Part shown: positions 1 to 8,301 of the stretch, one piece after another
Layout of the letters: each line of letters begins with the position of its first letter
Numbering within the stretch: the first letter of the stretch is position 1
Assembly (NCBI GenBank): GCA_903825285.1
Contig: CAIJZY010000031.1
Coordinates: 1-64,000 of the forward strand
Origin: an uncultured Opitutia bacterium
GTDB taxonomy: Bacteria; Verrucomicrobiota; Verrucomicrobiia; Opitutales; Opitutaceae
Reading direction: 5' to 3'
DNA length: 64,000 nt
The notes under the pieces: model-generated
What the model saw: only the letters and a program-made list of their open reading frames with translations
Told to the model about the DNA's origin: nothing
The model's database searches: none
Made by a program: the position numbers and the translations under genes

Positions 1-1244
<1,244 letters not shown>

Positions 1245-1256
1245 GGCGGAGAAGGC

Positions 1257-2027
1257 TTAGCGTTGGGTGAGCGCCGGGGCGGCCGCATGCGGCTGCAGCC
1301 GTCCGAGCAGGACGGCGCCGGGGATGGCGGCGTTGGCGAGGAAATAGACGAGGCAGAAGGCGATCGCGATCCGGCGGAGGCACCCGGACCACTTCGCCGA
1401 GCGCCAGCCGATCGACTGGAACATGCTGTCGAAGCCGTGCAGCAGGTGGAGGCTCAGCAGGCCCACCGCGACCACGTAGAAGAGCGAGACCAGCGGGTTC
1501 TGGAATCCGCGGATGACCATGTTGTAGACGTCGAGCACCTCCGCGCCGGCCTTCACGACCGGGAAGCCCGCGATCCGGTACTCGCCGCCCATCGTGTAGT
1601 GCGCCAGGTTTTCCTTGTACGTCGCGGGCTGGGCCACGCCGACGGTGAAGTGCGCCAGGTGATAGAGCAGGAACGCCAGCACCACCACGCCGGTCCACCG
1701 CATCAGCCGCGACGACAGCGTCGCCTGCAGGGTGTAGGCGACGCCATAGCCGACGCCGCGCGCGGCGCGGTTCTCGAGGGTCAGCACGGTGGCGGCCCAG
1801 ATGTGGATCCCCGCGGCCAGGAGCAGGCCGATCCGGGCGGCCCACAGGAGGGGCCCGAGCCGGTGCAGAAACGCGCCGTAGCCGTTGATGTGGTCCGGGT
1901 CCGAGAAAATCTGGAGGTTGCCCACCAGGTGGCCGATGACGAAGCCGATGAGAATCACACCGGTGACCGCCATGAGAATTTTCCGCCCAACGGAGGAACT
2001 GAAGAGGCTGCCTGCGAGGTTCATCAC
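1257..2027 (-). CDS. sdhC: Succinate dehydrogenase cytochrome b558-family membrane subunit
   Basis: Haem-binding membrane anchor of complex II that passes electrons to quinone. The 256-residue protein has about five hydrophobic helices (for example VGRKILMAVTGVILIGFVIGH near the N-terminus) with histidines in or beside them suited to haem ligation, as in the single-subunit cytochrome b558 family. It is the first gene of the sdh transcript and lies 12 bases upstream of sdhA. The start MMNLAG gives two adjacent ATG codons; the second is equally possible. The 180 bases upstream, up to a long palindrome at 2208, must hold the promoter, but I could not fix a -35/-10 pair. Confidence 0.93.
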   Translation of the reverse strand: MMNLAGSLFSSSVGRKILMAVTGVILIGFVIGHLVGNLQIFSDPDHINGYGAFLHRLGPLLWAARIGLLLAAGIHIWAATVLTLENRAARGVGYGVAYTLQATLSSRLMRWTGVVVLAFLLYHLAHFTVGVAQPATYKENLAHYTMGGEYRIAGFPVVKAGAEVLDVYNMVIRGFQNPLVSLFYVVAVGLLSLHLLHGFDSMFQSIGWRSAKWSGCLRRIAIAFCLVYFLANAAIPGAVLLGRLQPHAAAPALTQR

Positions 2028-2207
2028 AAATACGCGAAGTTAGGTGGGGTAACGGGTCCGCCGACGCTCGGATACCGCCCCGGGGATGTAAAGTTTATCG
2101 GCAGGCGCACCCGTTTGCCCCCGGGGCTTATTAGCGAGCCTTACCCGGTTCGTCGCCATAAGAATAGCCGCTGACGAACGGGTCAGTAGCACAGGCATTC
2201 ACGGGGA

Positions 2208-2254
2208 GGACCGCTCAGGGGATTTCACCAATGGTGAAATCCCCTGAGCGGTCC
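2208..2254. repeat. 47-bp near-perfect palindrome
   Basis: Two 23-base arms (2208-2230 and 2232-2254) are exact reverse complements around a single A at 2231. It lies 19 bases beyond the stop of the CoA-ligase-like gene and 180 bases before sdhC. There is no U-tract on either strand, so it is not a classical intrinsic terminator, though a cruciform or RNA hairpin would be very stable. Confidence 0.85.
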
Positions 2255-2273
2255 CCAAAAACTCCAACGCCGG

Positions 2274-3539
2274 CTATTTCGTCGGCAGCGGTTTCAGCAG
2301 CGCGAACTTGCCGCTGGCGGCCGGGGCGATCACGCGGCGGCGGAAAGCGTTCACGCGCACGGTCGGACCCAGCAGGTTCGCCAGCGCGGTCTCGACCGCC
2401 GCATGCGGCCGCGTCTCGTCCGCGACATAATGGAAGTCCCAGCGCCGCTCCCCGGTCTGCACGAGCGAATAGTGCCAGCACGCGAAGTCCGCCGGCAGCG
2501 CGGCGTCGACGTCCGTCGGCGACACGAGCGAGCCATCGGGCCGGAAGTACAGGTTGCCCTCGCGGCCCAGCAGGCGGAAGCCCGTGGGAAACTGCTGCAC
2601 GATGTCGCCGGTGTGGTAGCGCAGCAGCGGCATCGCCTCGCGGTCGCGGGTGGTCACGTGGATCTGGAACACGCCGGGCAGCTCCGCCCGCCACGGCACC
2701 AGCTCGATGAAGGCGTTGGCGTCGATGACCCGCGAGTTGTCGCGGAAGGCCTCGCCGACAAACAGGTAGCCGGCCTCGGTCGAGCCGTAGAGGTCGACCT
2801 GCGGCGCGGGGAACGCCTCGGCGAGGCGCGCGCCGTGCTGGGCGCTGGCCTTGCCGTAGGTGAGGATCACGGCGCGGATGCTCGGCACGCGCACGCCGCG
2901 CTTCTGCGCGGCCCGCGCGAGCAGCGCGAGGTAGACGGGCTCGCCCTCGATCACCTCGGGCTTCGTCGCCTGCAGCTCCACCACGATGCGGTCCCACTCC
3001 GACTCGGGGAACGAAAACGGATCACTGGACAGGTTCAGGTAGACCGTGCCGTTGAAATAGCGGTGCGGGAACGGATGATCCTCATACGGGCAGAGGTTGC
3101 TCGAGCAGCCGACGGGCGCGAGGACGCACTTGCGGTAGGGCCGGCCGGCGAACTCGCGCAGGATCGGCGAGGCCTGGTAGGCGCGCTCCGTCTGGCGGTC
3201 CCACCAGCCCTCCTCCATGATCACCGTCATGGGCGACTGCGTCGTGCCGCCGGTGCTCTCGTACTCGAAGCGCTTGGTCTGCAGCCCGCGGTCCACCTCG
3301 GCGTAGTCCGCGAAGAACGCTTGGTGCCCGCGCTGGACGATCTCCTGCTTCGAGAGCGCCGGGATGTCCTGGTAGCAGGACCAGCGCAGCGGGTTCGGGT
3401 GCAGCGGGAAGCGCTGCGCGTACAACGGGCTGCGCGCGTAGATCTTCCGGATCTCGCCCTCCAGCAACGCCGGCACGCGGTCCCCGGAGATGACGGGGCC
3501 GAGCGACTCGCGGGCGTTGGCAAACAGGGGGGCGGACAT
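2274..3539 (-). CDS. Phenylacetate-CoA ligase-like adenylate-forming enzyme
   Basis: A 421-residue cytosolic protein of the PaaK-like branch of adenylate-forming enzymes, which activate carboxylates with ATP and transfer them to CoA or a carrier. Visible family signatures are the P-loop-like STGGTTQSP at residues 95-103, YGSTE near 250 and the RYHTGD stretch near 305; the length fits PaaK (about 430). The P-loop differs from the canonical SSGTTGKPT, having Q in place of the usual GK, so substrate and even activity are open. It is monocistronic as far as I can see, followed by a 47-bp palindrome. No phenylacetate pathway gene is nearby, so the substrate cannot be inferred. Confidence 0.75.
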   Translation of the reverse strand: MSAPLFANARESLGPVISGDRVPALLEGEIRKIYARSPLYAQRFPLHPNPLRWSCYQDIPALSKQEIVQRGHQAFFADYAEVDRGLQTKRFEYESTGGTTQSPMTVIMEEGWWDRQTERAYQASPILREFAGRPYRKCVLAPVGCSSNLCPYEDHPFPHRYFNGTVYLNLSSDPFSFPESEWDRIVVELQATKPEVIEGEPVYLALLARAAQKRGVRVPSIRAVILTYGKASAQHGARLAEAFPAPQVDLYGSTEAGYLFVGEAFRDNSRVIDANAFIELVPWRAELPGVFQIHVTTRDREAMPLLRYHTGDIVQQFPTGFRLLGREGNLYFRPDGSLVSPTDVDAALPADFACWHYSLVQTGERRWDFHYVADETRPHAAVETALANLLGPTVRVNAFRRRVIAPAASGKFALLKPLPTK

Positions 3540-3617
3540 GGTGCAGGGAGGATGCGCAGGTAAGCGGGCCGGGAGGGTAAGTCAAATGCCGCGGGCGGGC
3601 GGAGCACGGGTCAGGGC

Positions 3618-3709
3618 GAACTTCGAACGTCCAACGCCGAAGCGATTCCAGCGTCCGGATCAATCCCGTGATGTTTCGCTAGGATCCGTTCGGTGTTGGA
3701 CGTTCGGCT
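3618..3709. repeat. Intergenic inverted-repeat element, CGAAC-word family, copy 1
   Basis: The left arm at 3624-3641 and right arm at 3689-3706 are inverted copies matching at 17 of 18 positions, built from degenerate words like CGAACGTC / CAACGCCG. The centre contains GATTCCAGC, which is shared with the second copy at 26155-26271. It lies between the starts/ends of two leftward genes. Confidence 0.75.
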
Positions 3710-3719
3710 GAAGCCTCTT

Positions 3720-4298
3720 TCAGCCGCGCGGCTTCAGCCGCGTCCGCCAGTGCTGCTCGAAGAACAGCAGGGCATCCAGCACGAGGCCGTGTGTGATGCC
3801 GCCGGCGTGGGCGAGCGCGAGCACGTCCTCGACCGGCTGCGTGGAGATCTCGATCTCCTCGTCGGCGTCCCATTCCGTCGCGGTGGCGGCGACGGCCTGC
3901 TCGACGAGGACGAAGTGGCAGCGGTTGCTCTGGATGGCGGGATTGGGATGCACGCTGCCCATCAGCCGCGCGGGCGCGCCGGCGAAGCCGGTCTCCTCGC
4001 GCAGCTCGCGCAGTCCCGCCAGCACGGGATCCTCGCCGCGCTCCATCACGCCGCCGGGGATCTCGAGCGAGAAGCCGTCGATGCCGAAGCGGAACTGCCG
4101 CACGAGCACGATGCGCTGGTCGGGCGTGAGGGCCACGACGTTCACCCAGTCCGGCGGGTGGGCGATGACGAAGTCGCGCTCCGTCTCGCGCACCGGGTGG
4201 CGGTAGCGCGTGCTGTGCAGGTCGAACACGCGCGTCTGCGCGAGCGTCGTGTGCGTGAGCTTCTGCCAGCGGGCGGGGCCGGGCGCGGGGGATTTCAT
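3720..4298 (-). CDS. Nudix hydrolase, ADP-ribose pyrophosphatase type
   Basis: Hydrolyses nucleoside diphosphate-X compounds, most likely ADP-ribose or a nucleotide sugar, in the cytoplasm. The Nudix box is complete: GGVMERGEDPVLAG followed by LRELREETGF gives the G-x5-E-x7-REL-x-EE-x-G-F pattern in the middle of a 192-residue protein, preceded by the usual VRQFRFG segment of the NudF group. I start at the ATG at 4298 (MKSPAPG). A GTG at 4325 is also in frame but lies within a terminator hairpin. The AGGAGG at 4333-4338, which could act as a ribosome site for this gene, is the ascending arm of that hairpin, an odd arrangement described in the findings. Confidence 0.88.
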   Translation of the reverse strand: MKSPAPGPARWQKLTHTTLAQTRVFDLHSTRYRHPVRETERDFVIAHPPDWVNVVALTPDQRIVLVRQFRFGIDGFSLEIPGGVMERGEDPVLAGLRELREETGFAGAPARLMGSVHPNPAIQSNRCHFVLVEQAVAATATEWDADEEIEISTQPVEDVLALAHAGGITHGLVLDALLFFEQHWRTRLKPRG

Positions 4299-4304
4299 GC
4301 GGGC

Positions 4305-4339
4305 AAAAAAAAGCCTCCTGACCACGAGGGCGAGGAGGC
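4305..4339 (-). terminator. Intrinsic terminator after the LysM gene
   Basis: Read on the minus strand: a 7-bp perfect stem (4333-4339 with 4313-4319, GCCTCCT/AGGAGGC), a 13-base loop, then eight U residues (4312-4305). It sits 22 bases after the LysM stop and ends 6 bases before the Nudix ATG. Confidence 0.75.
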
Positions 4340-4361
4340 AATGGGGGTGATCAGGCCGGAG

Positions 4362-4880
4362 TTACTTCTTCTGCGGCAGCTTGATCTTCTGGCCGACCTT
4401 CAGCTTGCTCGGGTTGACGTCGGGGTTGACCGCGGCGACCTCGGTGCCGGAGAAACCGCCGTGGGCGCGACCGATCTTGGCGAACGTGTCGCCGGCCTTG
4501 ATGACGTACTCGCCGGGACCGGCGACCACTTCACCGTGACCACCCTTGCCGCTGGCGGCGGGGCGCTTCTGCGCTTCCTCGAGCTTGACGATCGAGGCGT
4601 GAATGTTGGCGAGGTCGGCGGCGACGGTGTTGAACGCGTCCTGCGTCGTGCGCGACAGCGAGCCGATGTCCTTCGTCGATTTGTCGGCGGCGGCGGAGAC
4701 CGTGCCCAGTTGGGACTCAAGGCCGTCGACCTTGTCCACCTTCTCCTGATGGGCCGCGACCGTCTTCTGGAGGCTCGAGGCCTTGATGGCGCCGTAGCCA
4801 CCGACGATCAGGGCGAGCACGCCAACGATGACTCCTGCAACCGGAAGCATGCTATTATTTTCGCGAGAAATGGTATCCAT
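4362..4880 (-). CDS. Membrane-anchored LysM-domain protein
   Basis: A 172-residue envelope protein. A single hydrophobic helix near residues 12-30 (LPVAGVIVGVLALIVGG) anchors it, a coiled-coil-prone segment rich in K/D/E/S follows (about 35-105), and the C-terminus (about 123-170) is a LysM domain with YVIKAGDTFAKIGRAHGG and the closing KLKVGQKIKLP, which binds peptidoglycan N-acetylglucosamine. It is therefore probably an inner-membrane protein that reaches the cell wall. It has its own terminator. The start MDTISREN at 4880 is used; an internal ATG at 4850 directly before the helix is an alternative. Confidence 0.88.
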   Translation of the reverse strand: MDTISRENNSMLPVAGVIVGVLALIVGGYGAIKASSLQKTVAAHQEKVDKVDGLESQLGTVSAAADKSTKDIGSLSRTTQDAFNTVAADLANIHASIVKLEEAQKRPAASGKGGHGEVVAGPGEYVIKAGDTFAKIGRAHGGFSGTEVAAVNPDVNPSKLKVGQKIKLPQKK

Positions 4881-4988
4881 AGGTGAGAGGTTAGAGGCGG
4901 AGAACTAGCGGAATGGCGGGACGTGGCAAGCAGAGATTATTAACAATCGCAGAGTTCCCCCATGGATAAACCCCAGCCCGGGATAGCA

Positions 4989-5018
4989 TTGACACACTGC
5001 GGCAACCAGCGTCCCTAT
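4989..5018 (+). promoter_or_regulatory. Candidate promoter of tRNA-Pro
   Basis: A perfect TTGACA -35 box at 4989-4994 lies 41 bases before the tRNA. About 17-18 bases on is TCCCTAT, a poor -10 match. Position and -35 box support it; the -10 is weak. Confidence 0.45.
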
Positions 5019-5034
5019 CGGCGTCCATGGCCGA

Positions 5035-5111
5035 CGGGGTGTAGCTTAGCCTGGTAGAGCGCCTGGTTTGGGACCAGGAGGTCGCGAGTTCGAATCTCGC
5101 CGCCCCGACCA
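5035..5111 (+). tRNA. tRNA-Pro (anticodon TGG)
   Basis: Full cloverleaf: acceptor arms 5035-5041 and 5101-5107 pair over seven positions (one G-U), anticodon stem CCTGG/CCAGG with loop TTTGGGA gives anticodon TGG at 5069-5071, T-loop TTCGAAT, and a genome-encoded CCA at 5109-5111. Its 3' 23 bases plus one are the integration site of the element that follows. Confidence 0.97.
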
Positions 5112-5112
5112 T
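5089..5112 (+). repeat. attL direct repeat (tRNA-Pro 3' end)
   Basis: 24 bases from the T-loop through the CCA end of tRNA-Pro plus one T. They are identical to 7193-7216. Confidence 0.88.
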
Positions 5113-5313
5113 TTTGAGGACGCGACAGAGAGCGTCAGAGCCCGACTAATCACGGCTCATGCGTGGGTTGCAAGAATTTCCCCTCCCGCCCCATCGCGAC
5201 ACCTTGCGACCCCAAACGACCCATTGCGGGTAAAATTTGGGTGCACTCTTGGGAGCACTCGCGCTCTTAAGCCAGAAGCTGCGCTGAACCGAGGTGATGT
5301 CGGGAATGCTGAA

Positions 5314-6732
5314 CTATTTCGGTTTTTTGCTCCCCGTTAAGCTTTTGGCTTTTTCCTCGTCCACCTTCGCACCTGCTTCGTCGCCTAGTTTGCGCCTGGC
5401 GTCGGCTCGATGCTGGTAGGCCTCGACCCGCTTGGGGTCGAGCGTGATGGCTTCAGTGAAATCGGCAACCGCCCCATTGAGGTCACCCTTGGCCGCCTTC
5501 GCATTGCCTCGGTTGTCGTAAGCCTCGGAATTCTTGGGGTTGAGTGTAATGGCCACAGTGCAATCAGCAATGGCACCATCATGATCCCCCTTGGCATTCT
5601 TTGAGTTGCCCCGGTTGTTGAAAGCTGCGGAAGACTTGGGATTGAGGTCGATGGCCTGTGTGCAGTCGGCAATAGCACCGTCATAATCACTCTTGGCGTG
5701 CTTAATGTACCCACGGTTACTGTAAGCCTCGGCATACTTGGGATTGATGGCGATGGCCCCGGTGAAATCTGCGATGGCTCCGTCTAGATCACCTTTGTAA
5801 TACTTCGACTGGCCGCGGCCGTTATAGGCAGCGGCATACTTGGGGCTTAGCGCAATGGCCACCGTGTAATCGGCAATGGCGCCGTCTTGATCACCCATGG
5901 CTTTCTTCGTACCGCCGCGTACGTGGTAGGCCCAGGCATTCTTGGGGTCGACAACAATGGCCTCGGTAAAGTCGGCAATGGCTCCGGCTTGATCGCCCTT
6001 GGTCATCTTCGTGATGCCTCGGTTGATGTAGGCATCAGTAAACTTGGGATTTAACACTATGACCTGCGTGTAGTCAGCAATGGCGCCATCTTGATTTCCT
6101 TTGGCCGCCTTCGAGAGGCCGCGGTTGTAATAGGCTTCGGGAACTTTGGGGTTGAGCGCAATCGTCTGCATGTAGTCAGCAATGGCACCATCTTGATCTC
6201 CCTTGGCCGCTTTCGCTAGGCCGCGGTTGTTGTAGGCATCGGCATACAGGGGATTGAGCGCAATCGTCTGGGTGTAGTCAGCAATGGCGCCATCTTGATC
6301 ACGCTTCTCCGCCTTAAGCAGGCCGCGGTTAAAGTAGGCTTCAAAGCCCTGCGGCTTGAGCGTAATCACCTGCGTGAAGTCGGCCATGGCGCCGTCTAGA
6401 TCGCCCTTGGCTTTCTTCCCGCGGCCGCGGGCGTAGTAGCCATCGGGATCGTTGGGTTGAAGCGTGATGTACTGCGTGTAGTCGGCTAGGGCTCCGTCTT
6501 GATCACCCTTGGCCGCCTTCGAGATGCCGCGGTTGTAGTAGGCGTCGGACAACTTGGGATTGAGTGTAATCGCCTGCGTGTAGTCAGCGATAGCCTCAGT
6601 ATAGTTGCCGTTTCCAACTTCCGTATTTCCTTTGGCGAGCAACTCATTTGCCGTCACAGCCAGCGCCTGCGTAGCGCCAACGGAAAAGACCAGTAGCAGG
6701 ACCACTCGCAGCAGGAGCGATTTCGGTTTCAT
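5314..6732 (-). CDS. Exported TPR-repeat protein, 12-13 near-identical 34-residue units
   Basis: A 472-residue protein with a signal peptide (MKPKSLLLRV then a hydrophobic core ending near TQALA at residue 24) and then an almost uninterrupted solenoid of 12 units of exactly 34 residues plus a partial 13th, each reading roughly AYYNRGxxKAAKGDQDGA / IADYTQAIxLNP. This is the canonical TPR consensus; such solenoids bind peptides or assemble complexes in the periplasm. The units resemble one another so closely that recent tandem amplification is likely. Codon use is more A/T-rich at third positions than in the neighbouring genes, in keeping with arrival on the element in tRNA-Pro. No partner gene is present to tell the function. 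Confidence 0.9.
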   Translation of the reverse strand: MKPKSLLLRVVLLLVFSVGATQALAVTANELLAKGNTEVGNGNYTEAIADYTQAITLNPKLSDAYYNRGISKAAKGDQDGALADYTQYITLQPNDPDGYYARGRGKKAKGDLDGAMADFTQVITLKPQGFEAYFNRGLLKAEKRDQDGAIADYTQTIALNPLYADAYNNRGLAKAAKGDQDGAIADYMQTIALNPKVPEAYYNRGLSKAAKGNQDGAIADYTQVIVLNPKFTDAYINRGITKMTKGDQAGAIADFTEAIVVDPKNAWAYHVRGGTKKAMGDQDGAIADYTVAIALSPKYAAAYNGRGQSKYYKGDLDGAIADFTGAIAINPKYAEAYSNRGYIKHAKSDYDGAIADCTQAIDLNPKSSAAFNNRGNSKNAKGDHDGAIADCTVAITLNPKNSEAYDNRGNAKAAKGDLNGAVADFTEAITLDPKRVEAYQHRADARRKLGDEAGAKVDEEKAKSLTGSKKPK

Positions 6733-6838
6733 GCTAAAGCGCAGAATAGAATCAGCCTCTAGTGGTGGCTAGCGGATTCTATCTCTTTAGCTTTAGCGCA
6801 CCTTATAGCTTATCATGGGGTGATCGTTTTTAGCGCAG

Positions 6839-7020
6839 TTATTGCGCCAGCTCCAAAATTGGCCCCCTTTGCCTGTTCCAAGGGAGCAGCTTGACGGCCG
6901 CACCTACCGGCCCTGTTAGCTGGGCAGCATCCATGTAGGTTTTCATGGTGAGCTTGAGATCACTGTGCCTCATCGCCTCCATCACCACACGAGGCTCAGT
7001 CCCACTTATGTCAAGACTAG
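6839..7020 (-). pseudogene. Tyrosine recombinase (integrase), C-terminal remnant
   Basis: The minus strand reads an open stretch ending with TAA at 6839-6841: ISGTEPRVVMEAMRHSD followed by LKLTMKTYMDAAQL and a short tail. This is the end of the catalytic domain of phage-type integrases: the RH of MRHSD corresponds to the GH/RH box and the Y of KTYMD to the nucleophilic tyrosine. Upstream the frame continues poorly (weak similarity to about 7080) and no start or first catalytic arginine is present, so the gene is 5'-truncated. It belongs to the element in tRNA-Pro and explains how that element integrated. Confidence 0.8.
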
Positions 7021-7192
7021 CACTGCGGCGCGCGCCCCCAGTCCGATCCAGTTTGAAATGCCGAGGCGAGGATGGCCGACCGGGGAAAAGCGGGAATTAC
7101 CCGCGAGGAGGGAGCAGTCTTGGGAGCGTTGCATGGGAGCGTTTTGGTTAAAAACGCTCCTGTCCCGTCCTCTTACGCTCGGAGGCGGCTTT

Positions 7193-7216
7193 TTCGAATC
7201 TCGCCGCCCCGACCAT
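7193..7216 (+). repeat. attR direct repeat (copy of tRNA-Pro 3' end)
   Basis: 24 bases identical to 5089-5112. The sequence immediately upstream does not form a tRNA, so this is the distal att site. Confidence 0.88.
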
Positions 7217-7292
7217 GTCAACCGAACCGGTTGCCCCGTGGCGGCTGCCGGCAGGATGATAGTTTCGCCGGTTTTGACCGGGAAGATCAGAC

Positions 7293-8021
7293 CTATTTGC
7301 CTGCTCCAGGCAGCTTTACGGCCGGTGAGGCTGCGGCGGGGGCGGCGGACGGCGGGAGGCTGGCGCGAAGTTGGAAGACGCGCTGGGTCCAGGGGCTCAT
7401 CGGGTCGAGCTGCATGATGAGGTCGGAATATTTCTGCACTTCGTCGGTCCGGCCGGCGATGCCGGCGAGGCTGGCCAGCTGATAACTGGCCTCGACGCGC
7501 GTGGCCAGGGCCTCGGTGGTGTCAGCGGCAAGAACCTTCAGCGCGAGCTCGCCATCGGCGGCGCGCCCGGCCTGCAGCTTGGACATCGCTAGGCCGAGCT
7601 TGGCGCGGCTGGCGAGCGGGCCGGCGGGGAGCGCGGCCATGGCTTCCTCGTAACCCGTCACGGCCTCGGCGGACTTGCCGGCGGCATAGGCCGCGTCGGC
7701 CAGCTGGAGACGGGCGACGCCCGCGAGCGTGTGGCCGGCATGCGCGCTGGCGAAAGACTTGAGCTTGTCCGGCGTCGTGGCCGCCGCGTACTCCTGCTCC
7801 GTGGCCAGTTCCTTCTGCGCCTGCAGGTAGTCCCAGCCGCCCTTGGCGAGGATGCCGAGCAGCACGAGGCCCACGCCGATCATCACGGTCTGGCCGTTCT
7901 GCGTCCAGTAGAGGCGCAGCCGATCCTCGAAGGTCAGGACCGGCGTGGTCGCATCCGCCGCGGCGGAATGATGGCGGTCACCGGCGGGCGTGGGAGCGGA
8001 GGGAGAGGCAGGCGTGGTCAT
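7293..8021 (-). CDS. YfgM-like membrane-anchored TPR protein
   Basis: A 242-residue protein with one membrane helix at about residues 45-64, preceded by a short cytoplasmic segment (FEDRLRLYWTQNGQ), followed by an alpha-helical TPR-like region (repeats around ATTPDKLKSFASAHAG, ARLQLADAAYAAGK, ASYQLASLAGIAG) and a proline/alanine tail. This layout is that of the YfgM/TPR_21 family, ancillary to the SecYEG translocon and periplasmic chaperones. I start at the ATG at 8021 (MTTPASPSAP). The frame stays open upstream, but that part translates the intergenic inverted repeat at 8106-8293 into a meaningless RVFRVFRG-type string. Function by family resemblance only. Confidence 0.75.
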   Translation of the reverse strand: MTTPASPSAPTPAGDRHHSAAADATTPVLTFEDRLRLYWTQNGQTVMIGVGLVLLGILAKGGWDYLQAQKELATEQEYAAATTPDKLKSFASAHAGHTLAGVARLQLADAAYAAGKSAEAVTGYEEAMAALPAGPLASRAKLGLAMSKLQAGRAADGELALKVLAADTTEALATRVEASYQLASLAGIAGRTDEVQKYSDLIMQLDPMSPWTQRVFQLRASLPPSAAPAAASPAVKLPGAGK

Positions 8022-8105
8022 GGGGCGTAATTGGGAGCGATGAAACGGGTACGAGAACAAAACGCCCCCGCCGTGTAAATGCCGGAAAAAGCCCATGGAA
8101 GAGGG

Positions 8106-8293
8106 GCCGCCACGAAATCCGCGAAACCCACGAAAGGGGTTTGGGTGCCCACGGAACACACGGAATACGCGGAAGCATGGGTTCGAAGGAGGCATCCGAT
8201 CCCCCACCCCTCAGGTTTCCGTGTGGTCCGTGTATTCCGTGGGCCACCGGATCGGGACCTTCGTTTCGTGGGTTCCGCGGATTTCGTGGCGGC
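8106..8293. repeat. Nested double inverted repeat (CGAAA / CGGAA words)
   Basis: The outer arms 8106-8135 and 8264-8293 are inverted copies matching at 29 of 30 positions. Inside them a second pair, 8146-8174 and 8216-8246, is also inverted and imperfect. Each arm is made of degenerate short words (ACGAAATCCGCG AAACCC; ACGGAACACACGGAATAC). It fills the gap between purU (stop at 8302) and the YfgM-like gene. Confidence 0.8.
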
Positions 8294-8301
8294 CCCAAAC
8301 C

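Larger units (their letters stand above)
5089..7216. mobile_element. Degraded integrative element in the tRNA-Pro gene
   Basis: A 2.1-kb segment is bounded by a 24-bp exact direct repeat: 5089-5112 (3' end of the intact tRNA-Pro) and 7193-7216 (a free-standing copy). Inside are a TPR-protein gene, a 3'-terminal remnant of a tyrosine-recombinase gene facing left, and about 200 bp of non-coding sequence at each end. The sequence TCTTGGGAGC occurs near both ends (5247-5256 and 7118-7127) and could be an integrase arm-binding site. Base composition is visibly less GC-rich than the flanks. No transfer or replication gene is left, so this is the residue of an island after large deletions, or a miniature non-autonomous element. 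Confidence 0.85.

Noticed and set aside
2208-2254. The 47-bp palindrome as a standard Rho-independent terminator
   Set aside because: No U-tract follows on either strand and the central loop is only one base, so I list it as a repeat of unknown role.
5314-6732. A CRISPR-like array because of regular 102-bp periodicity
   Set aside because: The period is that of 34-residue TPR units in one open frame with a signal peptide; there are no constant repeats with unique spacers.
8022-8207. Upstream extension of the YfgM-like gene with an RVFRVFRG-type N-terminus
   Set aside because: It translates the inverted repeat at 8106-8293. The ATG at 8021 gives the normal N-terminus before the membrane helix.
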